Notes under the pieces: model-generated
The model's input: the letters and a program-made list of their open reading frames with translations, nothing else
The model's database searches: none
What the model was told of the DNA's origin: nothing
Assembly (NCBI RefSeq): GCF_045679555.1
Contig: NC_092092.1
Location: 20,134,469 to 20,198,468, forward strand
Direction: 5' to 3'
DNA from: Salvelinus alpinus
Lineage: Eukaryota; Chordata; Actinopteri; Salmoniformes; Salmonidae
Length of the DNA: 64,000 nt
In this document: piece by piece, positions 47,185 through 59,749 of the stretch
Layout: each line of letters opens with the position of its first letter
Numbering within the stretch: the stretch's first letter is position 1
Made by a program: the position numbers and the translations under genes

Positions 47185-49061
47185 AAACTTCTTGCAACTA
47201 TAGGGGGTGCTGTTCCGCATTAGCATTTTTTGGTCTCCAAATTAAACTGCCTCGTGCTCAATTCTTGATCGTACAATATGCATATTATTGTTATTATTGG
47301 ATAGAAAACACTTTCTAGTTTCTATAGCCGTTGGAATTTTGTCTCTGAGTGGTACAGAACTACTTCTACAGCACTTTTCCTGACAGGGAGTCAGATTTCA
47401 GAAATTTTGACCCCTGATCTGGGGTCGGTTTTAAGGTGCCTGTAAATGCTATGGAGAAACCGACACTGCCTACGTCTTCCTCTGGGTGTCAGTACGTCAT
47501 CACGCTTTGAATGGAGTCGATTGCACAATCAGAGCCACTATAAAACAACAAAACGTGGAAGTACCGTCCTTTCCCTTCGCGCGTCTTACGCAAGATGGAC
47601 ATCGGACTTGCCTCCTTCCAAATGGTTGTTTAGCCAGTAAAATTTCTCCGGTCATGTTTTTACTCGTTATAGTTGTTAAAAACATCATAATGTAGTTAAT
47701 TTGAACCGTTTTATAGCAATTTATATCCGTTTAGTGCGATTTTGAGGAATTTCTTTGTCGTGCACTTTGACGCTTTGGGCACGTTTCGGGGTCTCGGTCG
47801 ATGTTAGTGGACATTTCGAAGGACAGAGGACATCTATCGACCAAAAGAAGATTAGACCCAAGAAAGGATACATTGCCCAAGAATCTGATGGAAAATCACC
47901 TCATAGTAAGAAATATTTAATATGATAAATCGTTGTTCTGTCGAAATATTTTAAACGCATAATCCGCCATTTTGTTTGTTATCGCTTCACTTGGCGAACC
48001 CTGTATTGCACAGTAAGGATAATTTTAGTAAGTCGCTCTGGATAAGAGCGTCTGCTAAATGACTTAAATGTAAATGTAAATGTAGAAATGTAAATCAGCG
48101 GTTGCATTAAGAACTAATTTGTCTTTCGATTCCTGTCAACCCTGTATTTTTTAGTCAAGTATATGATTAGCTTTCGATTAAACTAGATCACTCTGAAAGA
48201 TGACGTCCGACATTTTGAGGCTTGATTTGCTAATATTTTCATTGTATAACCACGGTTTTGTATGGCTAAATATGCACATTTTCGAACAAACTCTATATGT
48301 ATGTTGTAAAATGATGTTACAGGAGTGTCATCGGAAGAATTCTGAGAAGGTTAGTGAAAAAATTAATATATTTTGGCGATGATTACGTTATAGCTCTCTT
48401 TGGCTTGAATCGATGCTCTGGTAACGTTTGCACATGTGGTATGCTAACTTATCGATTTATTGTGTTTTCGCTGTAAAACGCTTAGAAAATCTGAAATATT
48501 GTCTGAAATCACAAGATCTGGGTCTTTCCATTGCTATGCTTTGTCTATTCTTATGAAATGTTTTATGATGAGTAAATTGGTCATACACGTTGCTCTCTAT
48601 AGTAATTCTAGTCGAGTTGTGATGGTCGGTGCAATTGTAAACTGTGATTTCTACCTGAAATATGCACTTTTTTCTAACAAAACCTATCCTATACCATAAA
48701 TATGTTATCAGACTGTCATCTGATGAGGTTTTTTATTGGTTATTGGCTATCAATATCTTAGTTTAGCCGAATTGGTGATAGCTACTGGTGGAGAGAAAAA
48801 ATGGTGGACAAAGAAATTGTGTATTTTGCTAACGTGTTTAGCTAATAGATTTACATATTGTGTCTTCCCTGTAAAACATTTTAAAAATCTGAAATGGTGG
48901 CTTTATTCACAAGATCTGTATCTTTCATCTGGTGTCTTGGACTTGTGATTTAATGATATTTAGATGCTACTATCTACTTGTGAAGCTATGCTAGCTATGC
49001 TAATCAGTGTGTGGGGGGGGTGGGGGGTGATCCCGGACCCGGGGTAGAGGCTCGTGAAAGG
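47185..49061. mobile_element. TTAA-flanked non-coding transposon (1.9 kb)
   Basis: TTAA at 47181-47184 and 49062-49065; left end AAACTTCTTGCAACTATAGG, right end GTAGAGGCTCGTGAAAGG. The interior is AT-rich and quasi-repetitive (CTATACCATAAATATGTTAT, GACTGTCATCTGATGA). It shares long stretches with 56745-58185. It contains a short GTCGCTCTGGATAAGAGCGT repeat at about 48030. No transposase. Confidence 0.7.
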
Positions 49062-49065
49062 TTAA

Positions 49066-49630
49066 CCACGTGGTATGGTTAAAAGATTCAGCCATCTACT
49101 CAAACCTTAGCTTATACTCAGGTTTATGGTCTCTACTCAAACCTTGGCCCTGTCGTTATCGAGTTAAAACCTTGGCCCTCTCGTTATCGAGATAAGCTGA
49201 CCTTTAGCCATCTCGTAACTGAGGTAAGCTCGGTCTCTTCTCAAACCTTGGCCCTCTCGTTATCGAGGTAAGCTGGTCTGGTGATAGAAAACCCGGGTGT
49301 GGGTTTTATTCGGAAGAGCAGAAAAGGGCCTGTCCCAGGACGAAAGACCATAACTGTGCTCATGGGCGGTCCTCTGATTTAGTTAAACTCCAAAGGGAAT
49401 TGGAGTTTCCTTCATTAAACATTCCAAAATCACATTACACAATTTCACAAACAGTATCATCCTCACTCATTCATCTTATACAACAATTAGATGTAAGCCT
49501 CATATCTGAGGCTATTGTATAAACAGGGTTATGGTAATGTGGCCGTATTGTCTCCCATGAGTTTCACAAAATTGTACCAAACGGACCAGTTCGTAGCTGG
49601 ATTCTTCACCGATCTTTTATACCTTTCAAG
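49066..49630. other. Low-copy-looking stretch with CTCGTTATCGAG repeats
   Basis: CTTGGCCCTCTCGTTATCGA recurs about four times between 49130 and 49275 in slightly different forms; an imperfect tandem repeat. No gene recognised. Confidence 0.45.
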
Positions 49631-49633
49631 CTG

Positions 49634-50542
49634 TTGAGTGTGGAAAGTCCAGACCAGGTCTCCACCGTGCGCACCCCCCCAGAATATGCCGATTTGGCTC
49701 TTGCCTTCTGTAAAAAGAGGACGACTCAATTATCACCCCATCGACGGGGGGATTGTGCGATAGATCTCCTGGTAGACGCTACATTTCCCAGGAGTCACGT
49801 GTATCCCCTGTCGCAAGCGGAGATGGTGGCTATGGAGACATATGTCTCCGAATCCCTGCGTCAGGGGTACATTCAGCCCTCCATTTCACCCGTCTCCTCG
49901 AGTTTCTTTTTTGTGAAGAAGAAGGATGGAGGTTTGCGCCCGTGCATTGATTATCGAGGTCTAAATAAAATCACGGTGAGGTATAGTTACCCGCTACCTC
50001 TTATCGCTACGGCGATTGAGTCAATGCACGGGGCGCACTTCTTCACTAAACTGGATCTCAGGAATGCGTACAATCTGGTGCGTATTCGGAAGGGAGACGA
50101 GTGGAAGACGGCATTTAGTACCACCTCAGGGCATTATGAGTACCTCGTCATGCCGTATGTGTTGAAGAATGCTCCATCAGTCTTCCAATCATTTGTAAAC
50201 AAGATTTTCAGAGACCTGCACGAGCAGGGTGTAGTGGTGTATATCGATGACATCCTGATATACTCCGCTACACGTGCCGAGCATGTGTCCCTGGTGCGCA
50301 AAGTGCTTGGTCACCTGTTGGAGCATGACCTATATGTCAAGGCTGAGAAATGCTTGTTCTTCCAACAGTCCGTCTCCTTCCTAGGGCATTGGATTTCCAC
50401 GTCAGGAGTGGAGATGGAGAGTGACCGCATTTCAGCCGTGCGTAATTGGCTGACTCCCACCACAGTAAAGGAGGTGCAGGTTGCTGACTCCCATTACCTC
50501 ACTGCTAAAGGGGGACCCGGCGCGCTTGCAGTGGTCAGCTGA
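49634..50542 (+). pseudogene. Gypsy reverse transcriptase remnant
   Basis: Contains the RT core motifs [28 protein letters not shown] and the catalytic YIDDILIY (about 50238-50262), then FLGHWIS. The frame ends in a spurious stop at 50540 after a deletion that removes the RT/RNase H connection. Confidence 0.87.
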
Positions 50543-50590
50543 GGCGAACAGGGCTTTAGGCACCTGAAGGCTCTGTTTACCTCGTTTCCG

Positions 50591-51142
50591 GTGTTGGCTC
50601 ATCCGGATCCCTCTTTGCCGTTCATAGTGGAGGTGGACACATCCGAAGCTGGGATAGGAGCAGTGCTCTCTCAGCGCTCGGGTGCGCCACTGAAGCTCCG
50701 CCCCTGTGCCTTCTTTTCGAAGAAGCTCAGCCCGGCGGAGCGAAACTATGATGTGGGGGACCGGGAGCTGTTGGCTGTTGTAAAAGCCTTGAAGGCATGG
50801 AGACATTGGCTTGAGGGGGCTAAACACCCTTTTCTCATCTGGACTGACCATCGCAATCTGGAGTACATCCGGGAGGCGAGGAGTCTGAATCCTCGTCAGG
50901 CAAGGTGGGCCATGTTTTTCACCAGTTTTGTGTTTACCCTCTCTTACAGACCAGGCTCCCAGAACGTTAAGGCAGACGCACTGTCCCGGCTGTATGACAC
51001 AGAGGAGCGGTCCATGGATCCCACTCCCATACTCCCAGCCTCTTGTTTGGTGGCGCCGGTAGTGTGGGAGCTGGACGCGGACATTGAGCGGGCGTCACGT
51101 GCAGAGCCCTCTCCCCCTCAGTGTCCAGCTGGGTGTCTGTAA
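50591..51142 (+). pseudogene. Gypsy RNase H remnant
   Basis: [40 protein letters not shown] and [12 protein letters not shown] mark the RNase H domain, with the tail [17 protein letters not shown]. Breaks off before the integrase zinc finger. Confidence 0.85.
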
Positions 51143-51281
51143 GTTCCGTCTGCTGTCCGCGACCGACTGATCTATTGGGCCCACACGTCACCCTCCTCTG
51201 GTCATCCTGGAATAGGTCGGATGGTGCGCTGTCTTGATGGGAGGTACTGGTGGCCCACTTTAGCTAAGTACGTGAGGATTT

Positions 51282-52124
51282 ATGTTTCCTCCTGCTCGTT
51301 TTTCTAAGTCCTGTCATCTCCTCCCTTTGCCCGGTCTCCCTACAGCCTTACAAACTGCGGAGTTCCTGTTTACAAACGTTTTCCGGCACTATGGGGTGCC
51401 TGAGGATATAGTGTCTGATCCGGGTCCCCAGTTCACGTCAAGGGTCTGGAAGGCGTTCATGGAACGTCTGGGGGTCTCGGTCAGCCTTACCTCAGGTTTT
51501 CACTCCGAGAGTAATGGGCAGGTGGAGAGAGTAAATCACGATGTGGGTAGGTTTCTGCGGTCTTATTGCCAGGACCGGCCGGAGGAGTGGGCGAAGTTTG
51601 TGCCATGGGCAGAGATGGCCCAGAACTCGCTCCTCCACTCCTCCACTAACTTTTCTCCCTTTCAATGTGTATTAGGGTTTCAGCCGGTTCTGGCTCCTTG
51701 GCATCAGAGTCAGACCGAGGCTCCTGCGGTGGACAATTGGTTCTGGCGAGCGGAGGAAACCTGGGAGGCCGACCACGTCCACCTTCAGCGCGCCATACTA
51801 TGCCAGAAAGTTGGCGCAGACCGTCACTGCAGTGAGGCCCCGGTGTTCGCACCAGGGGACAGAGTCAGGCTCTCGACCCGAAACCGGCCCCTCCGCCTGC
51901 CCTGCCAAAAGATGGGTCCACAGTTTGTGGGGCCGTTTAAAGTCATGAGGAAAGTGAACGAGGTATGTTATAGCTTACAGCTACCCACTAACTACCGTAT
52001 TAACCCCTCGTTCCATGTGTCTCTCCTCAGGCCGGTGGTGGCTGGCCCGCTCCAGGAGGCTGAAGTGCGAGATGTTCCTCCGCCCCCTCTGGACATCGAG
52101 GGGGTCCCGGCGTACTCCGTTTGA
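51282..52124 (+). pseudogene. Gypsy integrase remnant
   Basis: [19 protein letters not shown] and [15 protein letters not shown] carry the second Asp and the Glu of the DDE integrase core. The HHCC zinc finger and first Asp region (about 51150-51290) is shortened and out of frame. The end has the [19 protein letters not shown] motif that leads into the chromodomain. Confidence 0.83.
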
Positions 52125-52130
52125 TCCATC

Positions 52131-52260
52131 TTGGATTTGAGACGTCGGGCGAAGGGCCTTCAGTACCTCGTGGACTGGGAGGGGTACGGTCCGGAGGAGA
52201 GATGCTGGGTTCCGGTGGAGGACGTGTTAGATCCTTCCATGCTTCCATTCTTCCATCCTT
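52131..52260 (+). pseudogene. Gypsy chromodomain remnant
   Basis: [20 protein letters not shown] is a typical chromodomain signature found at the C-terminus of fish chromovirus-type Gypsy integrases. It is one frame off the preceding integrase frame. Confidence 0.75.
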
Positions 52261-52349
52261 CCATTTCCACCGTCTCCATCCGGATCGCCCTGCGCCTCGC
52301 CCTCCGGGTTGTCCCCGAGGCCGGCTCCAGCCGCGCGTCGGAGGGGTAC

Positions 52350-52729
52350 TGTCACGACTTCTGCCGAAGTTGAAGCCTCTCCTTGTTCGGGCGGTGCTCG
52401 GCAGTCGACGTCACCGGTCTTCTAGCCATCATTGATCCATTTTTCATTTTCCATTGGTTTTGTCTTGTCTTCCTACACACCTGGTTTCAATCCCATTCAT
52501 TACCTGTTGTGTATTTAACCCTCTGTTTCCCCTCATGTCTTTGTCAGAGATTGTTTGTTGTTCAGTTTTGTGTTGTTTGTATTGGTGCGCGACGGGTCCT
52601 CGTACCCACTTTGTTTTATTGTTATTCATAGTTTTGGTGTTATGTTTTGTTTATTGTTATTAAACAACTCCATTACGTTTGATTCTCCTGCGCCTGACTT
52701 CCCTGCCACCTATACACACGACTCTGACA
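52350..52729 (+). mobile_element. 3' LTR of the Gypsy element
   Basis: 380 bp from TGTCACGACTT to CGACTCTGACA. Contains a TATA-like GTGTATTTAACCC at about 52508 and a poly(A)-type TTATTAAA at about 52655. Shares TGTCACG...TGACA ends with the solo LTRs at 34248 and 44710. Confidence 0.8.
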
Positions 52730-52734
52730 TTCTC

Positions 52735-53700
52735 ATTTGCAACTGCGACCTGGCCAAGATAAAGCATAGCAATTCGACACATACAACAACACAGAGTTAA
52801 ACATGGAATAAACAAAACATACAGTCAATAATACAGTAGGAAAAAAATGATAACAAAAGTCTATATACAGTGAGTGCAAATGAGGTAAGATAAGGGAGTT
52901 AAGGCAATAAATAGGCCATGGTGGCGAAGTAATTACAATATAGCAATTAAACACTGGAATGGTAGATGTGCAGAAGATGAATGTGCAAGTAGAGATACTG
53001 GGGTGCAAAGGAGCAAGATAAATAAATAAACACGGTATGGATATGAGGTAGATAGATGGGCTGTTTACAGATGGGCTATGTACAGGTGCAGTGATCTGTT
53101 CTGACAGCTGGTGCTTAAAGCTAGTGAGGGAGATATGAGTCTCCAGCTTCAGTGATTTTTGCAGTTCGTTCCAGTCATTGACAGCAGAGAACTGGAAGGA
53201 AAGGTAAAGTAGGAATTGGCTTTGGGGGTGACCAGTGAGATATACCTGCTGGAGCGCGTGCCACGAGTGGGTGCTGCTATGGTGACCAGTGAGCTAAGAT
53301 AAGTCAGGGTTTTACCTAGCAGAGACTTGTAGATAACCTGGAGCCAGTGGGTTTGGCGACGAGTATGAAGCGAGGGCCAACCAACGAGAGCGTACAGGTC
53401 GCAGTGGTGGGTAGTGTATGGGGCTTTGGTGACAAAACGGATGGCACTGTGATAGACTGCATCCAATTTGTTGAGTAGAGTGTTGGAGGCTATTTTATAG
53501 ATGACATCGCCGAAGTCGAGGATCGGTAGGATGGTCCGCTTTACGAGGGTATGTTTGGCAGCATGAGTGAAGGATGCTTTGTTGCGATATAGGAAGCCGA
53601 TTCTATTATTAATTTTGGATTGGAGATGCTTAATGTGAGTCTGGAAGGAGAGTTTACAGTCTAACCAGACATGAAACATGTTAGAACTTGCAGGAATCCA
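52735..53700 (-). mobile_element. LINE 3' fragment
   Basis: The - strand encodes the end of a non-LTR reverse transcriptase: VWLDCKLSFQTHIKHLQSKI, FLYRNKASFTHAAKHTLVKR, LDFGDVIYKIASNTLLNKLD and SLVTPKANSYFTFPSSS. It lies next to the Gypsy LTR end, with AT-rich 3' sequence 52735-53000. 5'-truncated. Confidence 0.8.
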
Positions 53701-53872
53701 ATATAGGAGGCTAAATATTAAATGGTCCACTGGCTGTATATATGTATATATTTCCAGTCATGTTGTGCTGAGATTGATCGCCTTGCATTCCAAATGAATG
53801 TCTCCCACATCCATTTGTGAGAAATTAAATCAGAGAAAGAGAGAGCGAGGAAGGATGCACATACACGCACAC

Positions 53873-53940
53873 ACTCTCTCTCTCGTTCTCTCTCTCTCTC
53901 TCTCTCGCACTCGTACTCTCTCTCTCTCTCCCTCTCTCAC
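53873..53940 (+). repeat. (TC)n microsatellite
   Basis: About 65 bp of TC repeats with CG interruptions. Confidence 0.95.
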
Positions 53941-53994
53941 TGAACAAAACAATGACATTAAACACCTTCCTTGGACATTTCTTGAAGTAAAGGA

Positions 53995-54293
53995 TGCGTC
54001 CCAAATGGCACCCTATTCCCTTTATAGTCAGTGCTTGACTTGGGCAGAAGCTCACCAGAGCTGAGTACCGGCACCTCAAATGTTCTACTGCTTGAGCTGC
54101 TGTTCCTCTCCTAGAATATTCGCTCAAAAGCATTGTGGAGCTCCTGCACCTACATATTAACAGTACCTGCACCCAAAATGAGTACCGGAACCTATTTCAG
54201 TCCAAGTCAAGCACTGTTTGTAGTGCACTACTTTTGATCAGGGCCCATAGGGTACTGCACTTTGTGGGGAATAGGGTGCCATTTGGGATGCTA
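53995..54293. repeat. Palindromic salmonid repeat split by a hAT MITE
   Basis: GCGTCCCAAATGGCACCCTA to the left and GTAGTGCACTACTTTTGATC ... GGGTGCCATTTGGGATGC to the right of the MITE at 54029-54216. Removing the MITE restores an ordinary copy of the family. Confidence 0.75.
54029..54216. mobile_element. hAT MITE (CAGTGCTTGACTTGG ends)
   Basis: 188 bp with inverted ends CAGTGCTTGACTTGG / CCAAGTCAAGCACTG. Flanking TTTATAGT (54021-54028) and TTTGTAGT (54217-54224) are an 8-bp duplication with one mismatch. Non-coding. Confidence 0.8.
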
Positions 54294-54736
54294 CCTACTC
54301 TAGGACATATAAGTTTTGTATTATGCAGTCCAGATGCACGCCAGCACCTAACCTTGAATTTCTTGTTATGCGAAGTTACCATCCTCCCACTCGGTAAACA
54401 TATGGTATGTGGGTGATAGAAATATCATTAACATCATATTAAATCTCATGCATGATAGGGTAGAGATATGGTTTTACTCAGTGGTAGGGAACTACTTTGC
54501 ATATACACTGTTATAATAATTCACAAACATGATTGATTCTTCCTTTTGGGGAGTTTCTTTCTTGCCACTGCTTCAGCTTGCTCTTCTACTGGCGTCTAGG
54601 CTGGGTTGCTGTTGATATAAAAGTGCATGTAATAAATACGTTTGATTGATTGACAAACATGGTCTGACATTAGGCTGGCTGGGATATGCTGTTGTCATGT
54701 GACAGGATTCCACTAACTGAAAATTAGCTACTGAAT

Positions 54737-54790
54737 ATGTGTGTGAGTGTGAGTGTGTGTGTATGTATGTGTATGTATGTGTGTGTGCAT
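54737..54790 (+). repeat. Short GT-rich microsatellite
   Basis: About 50 bp of GTGTGA/GTATGT units. Confidence 0.85.
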
Positions 54791-55212
54791 GCATGCGCGG
54801 TCTGTCTGTCAATTAGCTGCTGTAACTATGATGACGTTTAGATCCTGTTATAACCTTGCTCTGATGAAGGTCTTGGTGACCGAGAGCTTGGCACATTCAA
54901 ACACTAACTATTTGCATGGATTTAAGTGTTCTTTACTAATCCCAGACCTATCACCATGTACATTTCTATTTCATATTCAGTATACAAAGATAATTGAGAA
55001 GATCTAGCCTATCATTGCTTTACCTTACATGCAGATAGCTGTACTTGCAATGAGTATGAACATGCAGTCTGCTCCCTAAAGGAGTTTGATGGCTGTCGCT
55101 TAGAGCATCAGACTGACAAAATGTTCTAAAATGGAACAGCCTGTATGCAAATGAGGCTGATGCAATGACTGGGTATGGCTGCATCCCAAATGGCACCCTA
55201 GTCCCTAAATAC

Positions 55213-56690
55213 AGTGCCTTCAGAAAGTATTCAACACCTTGATTTATTCCACAATTTGTTGTGTTACAGCCTGAATTCAAAATGCATCTATACAGAATAC
55301 CCCATAATGGCAAAGTGAAAACATGTTTGTAGAAATGTTTGATAATTTATTGAAAATGAAATACAGAAATATCAAATGTACATAGGTATTCACACCATAG
55401 AGTCAATACTTTTTAGAAGCACCTTTGGCAGCGATTACAGCTTTTCACACCTGGATTGTAAAATATTTGCCCATTATCTTAAAAAAATTCTTCAAGATCT
55501 GTCAAGTTGATTGTTGATCATTGCTAGACAGCCATTTTCATGTCTTGCCGTGGATTTTCAAGCTGATTTAAATCAGAACTATAACTAGGCCACTCAGGAA
55601 CGTTCAGTATCGTCTTGGGAAGCAACTCATAGATTTAGCTTTGTGTTTTAGGTTATTGTCCTGCTGAAACGGGAATTTGTCTCCCAGTCTCTGTTGGAAA
55701 GCAGACGGAACCAGGTTTTACTCTATGAATTTGCCTGTGCTTATAGCTGTATTCCTTTTATTTTTATCCTAATGAACTCCCTAGTTCTTGCCGATGAGAC
55801 AAGCATACCCATAACATGATGCAGCCACCACCATGATTGAAAATATGAAGAGTGGTACTCAGTGACGTGTTGTGTTGGATTTGCCCCAAACATAATGCTT
55901 TGTATTCAGGATAAAAGGTATGAAAAAAGCATGAAAATGTATGCACTCATTGTTGTAAGTCACTCTGGATAAGAGTGTCTGCTAAATGACTCAAATAAAA
56001 TAAAAATAAAGGTTCATTTCTTTGCCACATTTTTTGCAGTGCTTTGTTGCAAACAGGATCCATGTTTTGGAATACTTATATTCTGTGCAGGCTTCCTTCA
56101 TTTCACTCTGTCATTTAGGTTAGTATTGTGAAGTAACGATGTTGTTGAGCCATCATCAGTTTTCTCATATCACAGCCATTAAACCCTGTAACTGTTGTAA
56201 AATCACCATTGGCATCATGGTGAAATCCCTGAGCAGTTTCCTTCCTCTCCAGCAACTGAGTTAGGCAGGACGCCTGTATCTTTGTAGTGATTGGGTGTAC
56301 AGTACACAAGCATAATTTTCTTTTTCACATCTACCAATCGGTGCCCTTCTTTATGAGGCATTGGAAAACCTACCTGATCTTTGTGATTGAATCTTCACTA
56401 CTCGATTTAGGACCTTACAAAAAATTGTGTATGTGGGGTACAGAGATGGGGTAGTTATAAAAAAAAAAAAATGTTAACCACTATTATTGAACACAGAATG
56501 AGTCCATGCAACTATAATGCGCTTTGTTAAACTCCTAAACTTATTTAGGCGTAACAAAGGTGTTGAATACTTATTTTCTCACAACATTTCAGCTTTAAAT
56601 GTTTTATTAATTTAAAAAATGTTATACAAACAAAATTCCATGTTGACATTATGGGGTATTGTGTGTAGATCAGTTACAGAACATCTCAAT
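55213..56690 (-). mobile_element. Decayed Tc1-like element
   Basis: The left end ACAGTGCCTTCAGAAAGTAT is a common salmonid Tc1 terminus. The - strand has scraps of transposase (HGGGCIMLW at about 55830) and the region 56500-56680 resembles the other end (TTAAATGTTTTATTAATTT, CATTATGGGGTATTGTG). It truncates a palindromic repeat at 55178. A short ACTCTGGATAAGAGTGTCTG repeat lies at 55960. Confidence 0.65.
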
Positions 56691-56744
56691 TACATGTACA
56701 GTTGAAGTCGGAAATGTACATACACCTCAGCCAAATACATTTAA

Positions 56745-58185
56745 CTTCTTGAGAATACAGGGGGTGCTATTTTCCCATTAGCATAATTTGCTCTACAGAT
56801 TAAACTGCCTCTTATTCAATTATTGCTCTTACTATATGCATATAAATAATACCATTGGAAAGAAAACAATCTCTAGTTTCTAAAACCGTTTCAATTTTGT
56901 CTCTGAGTGATACAGAAGTAATTTGACAGCACTTTCCATGACCAAGAAGAAAAAAGCAAGATGTGTATGCCAGCTTCAACGCTCTGCCTATATATGGTCG
57001 TGCCCCCTATGACCCGAAACACACCTCATTGGCCTTCCTCTGGGTGTCAAGAGGACGTCAGAGGAAAAATATCTTGTTTATCTGGGACTGACGTGAAATG
57101 AGAGCTAATTCTTTGGCGTGACCGACAACTTCCTGTTCTCTAAATCGTGCGACTTGTAGCTGCGATTGTCTTCTGTTGTGCGGCCATTATGGATGAAAAC
57201 TATCTCCGTCTCGAAGTTTGTTTGATACATGTGACCAGATCATCGTAATGTATGTTTTTTCAATATAGTTTAATCAGATTATTTGAATTTTTTCGGGAGT
57301 TTTGTGGTGTTCCGTTGTCTGATTTTATTTACGTTTGAGAGATCCGTGCCACTCGACCAGTACCTGTGCTAAATGGGGGGGGAAAGGAACAATTCTGAAC
57401 GGAACCAACGACTCATCTTGACAAAGGACACTTTGATCAACATTCTGATGAAAGATCAGCCATAGTAAGACCCAATTTACGATGTTATATCATATCTGTT
57501 GTGCATGTGAACTGGCCGTGGGCGCCTAGCCGAATCTGCCTGGTATAGCTATGCTAATTTAGCGCTACATTTTGTTTTCGTTATAAAACATTTAATAAAT
57601 TTGAAATATTGTTTGGATTCACCAGATGTTGGGCTTTCAATATCTGTACGCTGTGTATTTTTCTGAAATGTTTTAAGATGAGTAATTCGTTATATGACGT
57701 TGGTCTCTGTAATTGTTCTGGCTGGGTCAGCACTATTTCAGATTGCAGCTGCAATGTAGAACTGTGATTTATACCTGAAAAATGCACATTTTTCCAAAAA
57801 AAAACTATGCTATACCATAAATATGTTATCAGACTGTCATCTTATGAAGTTGTTTCTTGGTTAGTGGCTATATATATTTTTATTTAGTCGAATTAGTGAT
57901 AGCTACTGACGCAGGAAAAAGCTGTTGGGAGTAAAAAAATCGTATCCTTTGCTAACGTGGTTAGCTAATAGATATACATATTGTGTCTTCCCTGTAAAAC
58001 ATTTAAAAAATCTGAAATGGTGGCTTTATTCACAAGACCTGTATCTTTCATCCGGTGTCTTGGACTTGAGATTTAATGATATTTAGATGCTACAAGTTAC
58101 TTGTGACGCTATGCTAGCTATGCTACTCAGTGGGGGGGGGGGGGGGGGGGGTGCTACCGGATCAGGGTTGGTGACTCGTGAGAAG
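56745..58185. mobile_element. TTAA-flanked non-coding transposon (1.4 kb)
   Basis: TTAA at 56741-56744 and 58186-58189, ends CTTCTTGAGAATACAGG and inverted CTTCTCACGAGTC. The interior matches 47185-49061 in long stretches (CTATACCATAAATATGTTAT, TTTGCTAACGTGGTTAGCTA). A clean insertion in the left arm of the Sleeping Beauty-type element: the flanks rejoin at one TTAA. Confidence 0.8.
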
Positions 58186-58370
58186 TTAAACTCAGTTTTT
58201 CACAATTCCTGACGTTTAATCTTAGTAAAAATTCCCTATCTAGGTCAGTTAGGATCACCTCTTTATTTTAAGAATATGAAATGCCAGAATAATAGTAGAG
58301 ATAATTATTTATTTCAGCTTTTATTTCTTTCATCACATTCCCAGTGAGTCAGAAGTTTACATACACTCAA

Positions 58371-59385
58371 TTAGTATTTGGTAGCATTGCCTTTAAATTG
58401 TTTAACTTGGGTCAAATGTTTCGGGTAGCCTTCCACAAGCTTCCCATAATAAGTTGGGTGAATTTTGGCCCATTCCTCCTGACAGAGCTGGTGTAACCTA
58501 GTCAGGTTTGTAGGCCTCCATGCTCGCACACGCTTTTTCAGTTCTGCCCACAAATTTTCTATAGGATTGAGGTCAGGGCTTTGTGATGGCCACTCCAATA
58601 CCTTGACTTTGTTGTCCTTAAGACATTTTGCCACAACTTTGGAAGTATGCTTGGGGTCATTGTCCATTTGGAAGACCCATTTGAGACCAAGCTTTAACTT
58701 TCTGACTGATGTCTTGAGATGTTGCTTCAATATATCCACATAATTTTCCATCCTCATGATGCCATCTATTTTGTGAAGTGCACCAGTCTCTCCTGCAGCA
58801 AAGCACCCCCACAACATGCTGTTGCTACCCCTGTGCTTCACAGTTGTGATGGTGTTCTTCGGCTTGCAAGCATCTCCCTTTTTCCTAACGATAGTCATTA
58901 TGGCCAAACAGTTCTATTTTTGTTTCATCAGACCAGAGGACATTTCTCCAAAAAGTACAATCTTTGTCCCCATGTGTAGTTGCAAACTGTAGTCTGGCTT
59001 TTTTATGGCGGTTTTGGAGCAGTGGCATCTTCCTTGCTGAGCAGCCTTTCAGGTTATGTCGATATAGGACTCGTTTTACTGTGGATATAGATACTTTGGT
59101 ACCCGTTTCCTCCAGCATCTTCACAAGGTCCTTTGCTGTTGTTCTGGGATTGATTTGCACTTTTCGCACCAAAGTAGGTTAATCTCTAGGAGACAGAGCG
59201 CGTCTTCTTCCTGAGCGGTATGACGGCTGCGTGGTCCCATGGTGTTTATACTTGCGTACTATTGTTTGTACAGATGAATGTGGTACCTTCAGGCATTTGG
59301 AAATTGCTCCCAAGGATGAACCAGACTTGTGGAGGTCTACAATTGTTTTTCTGAGGTCTAGGCTGATTAATTTTGATTTTCCCAT
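58371..59385 (-). pseudogene. Sleeping Beauty-type Tc1 transposase, broken
   Basis: Starts MGKSKLISLDLRKTI at 59385, has the paired helix-turn-helix region, a stop after RRRALSPRD at 59179, then [33 protein letters not shown], a frame change at about 58890, and [31 protein letters not shown] to the stop at 58371. The DDE residues are all visible. Nearly full length (about 340 codons). Confidence 0.87.
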
Positions 59386-59749
59386 AATGTCAAGCAATGA
59401 GGGACTTAGTTTGAAGGTATGCCTCGAAATACATCCACAAGTACACCTCCAATTGACTCAAATGATGTCAATTAGCCTATCAGAAGCTTCTAAAGCCATG
59501 ACATAATTTTCTGGAATTTTCCAAGCTGTTTAACGGCACAGTCAACTTAGTGTATGTAAACTTCTGACCCACTGGAATTGTGATACAGTGAATTATAAGT
59601 GAAATAATCTGTCTGTAAACAATTGTTGGGAAAAATACTTGTGTCATGCCAAAACTATAGTTTGTTAACAATAAATGTGTGGAGTGGTTGAAAAACGAGT
59701 ATTAATGACTCCAACCTAAGTGTATGTAAACTTCTGACTTCAACTGTAT

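Larger units (their letters stand above)
49630..52729 (+). mobile_element. Ty3/Gypsy retrotransposon with chromodomain, 5' truncated
   Basis: Order on the + strand: reverse transcriptase, RNase H, integrase, chromodomain, then a 3' LTR at 52350-52729. The 5' LTR, gag and protease are absent; the sequence starts in the protease-RT linker. There are also internal breaks at about 50480-50545 and 51140-51280, so it cannot code for a working polyprotein. Fish chromovirus-type Gypsy element. Confidence 0.87.
56699..59746 (-). mobile_element. Sleeping Beauty-type Tc1 element, split by a TTAA element
   Basis: Ends CAGTTGAAGTCGG (left) and its inverted form ending at 59746, with TA on each side (56697-56698, 59747-59748). 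Without the inserted 56745-58185 block the length is about 1.6 kb, the normal family size. Confidence 0.9.
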
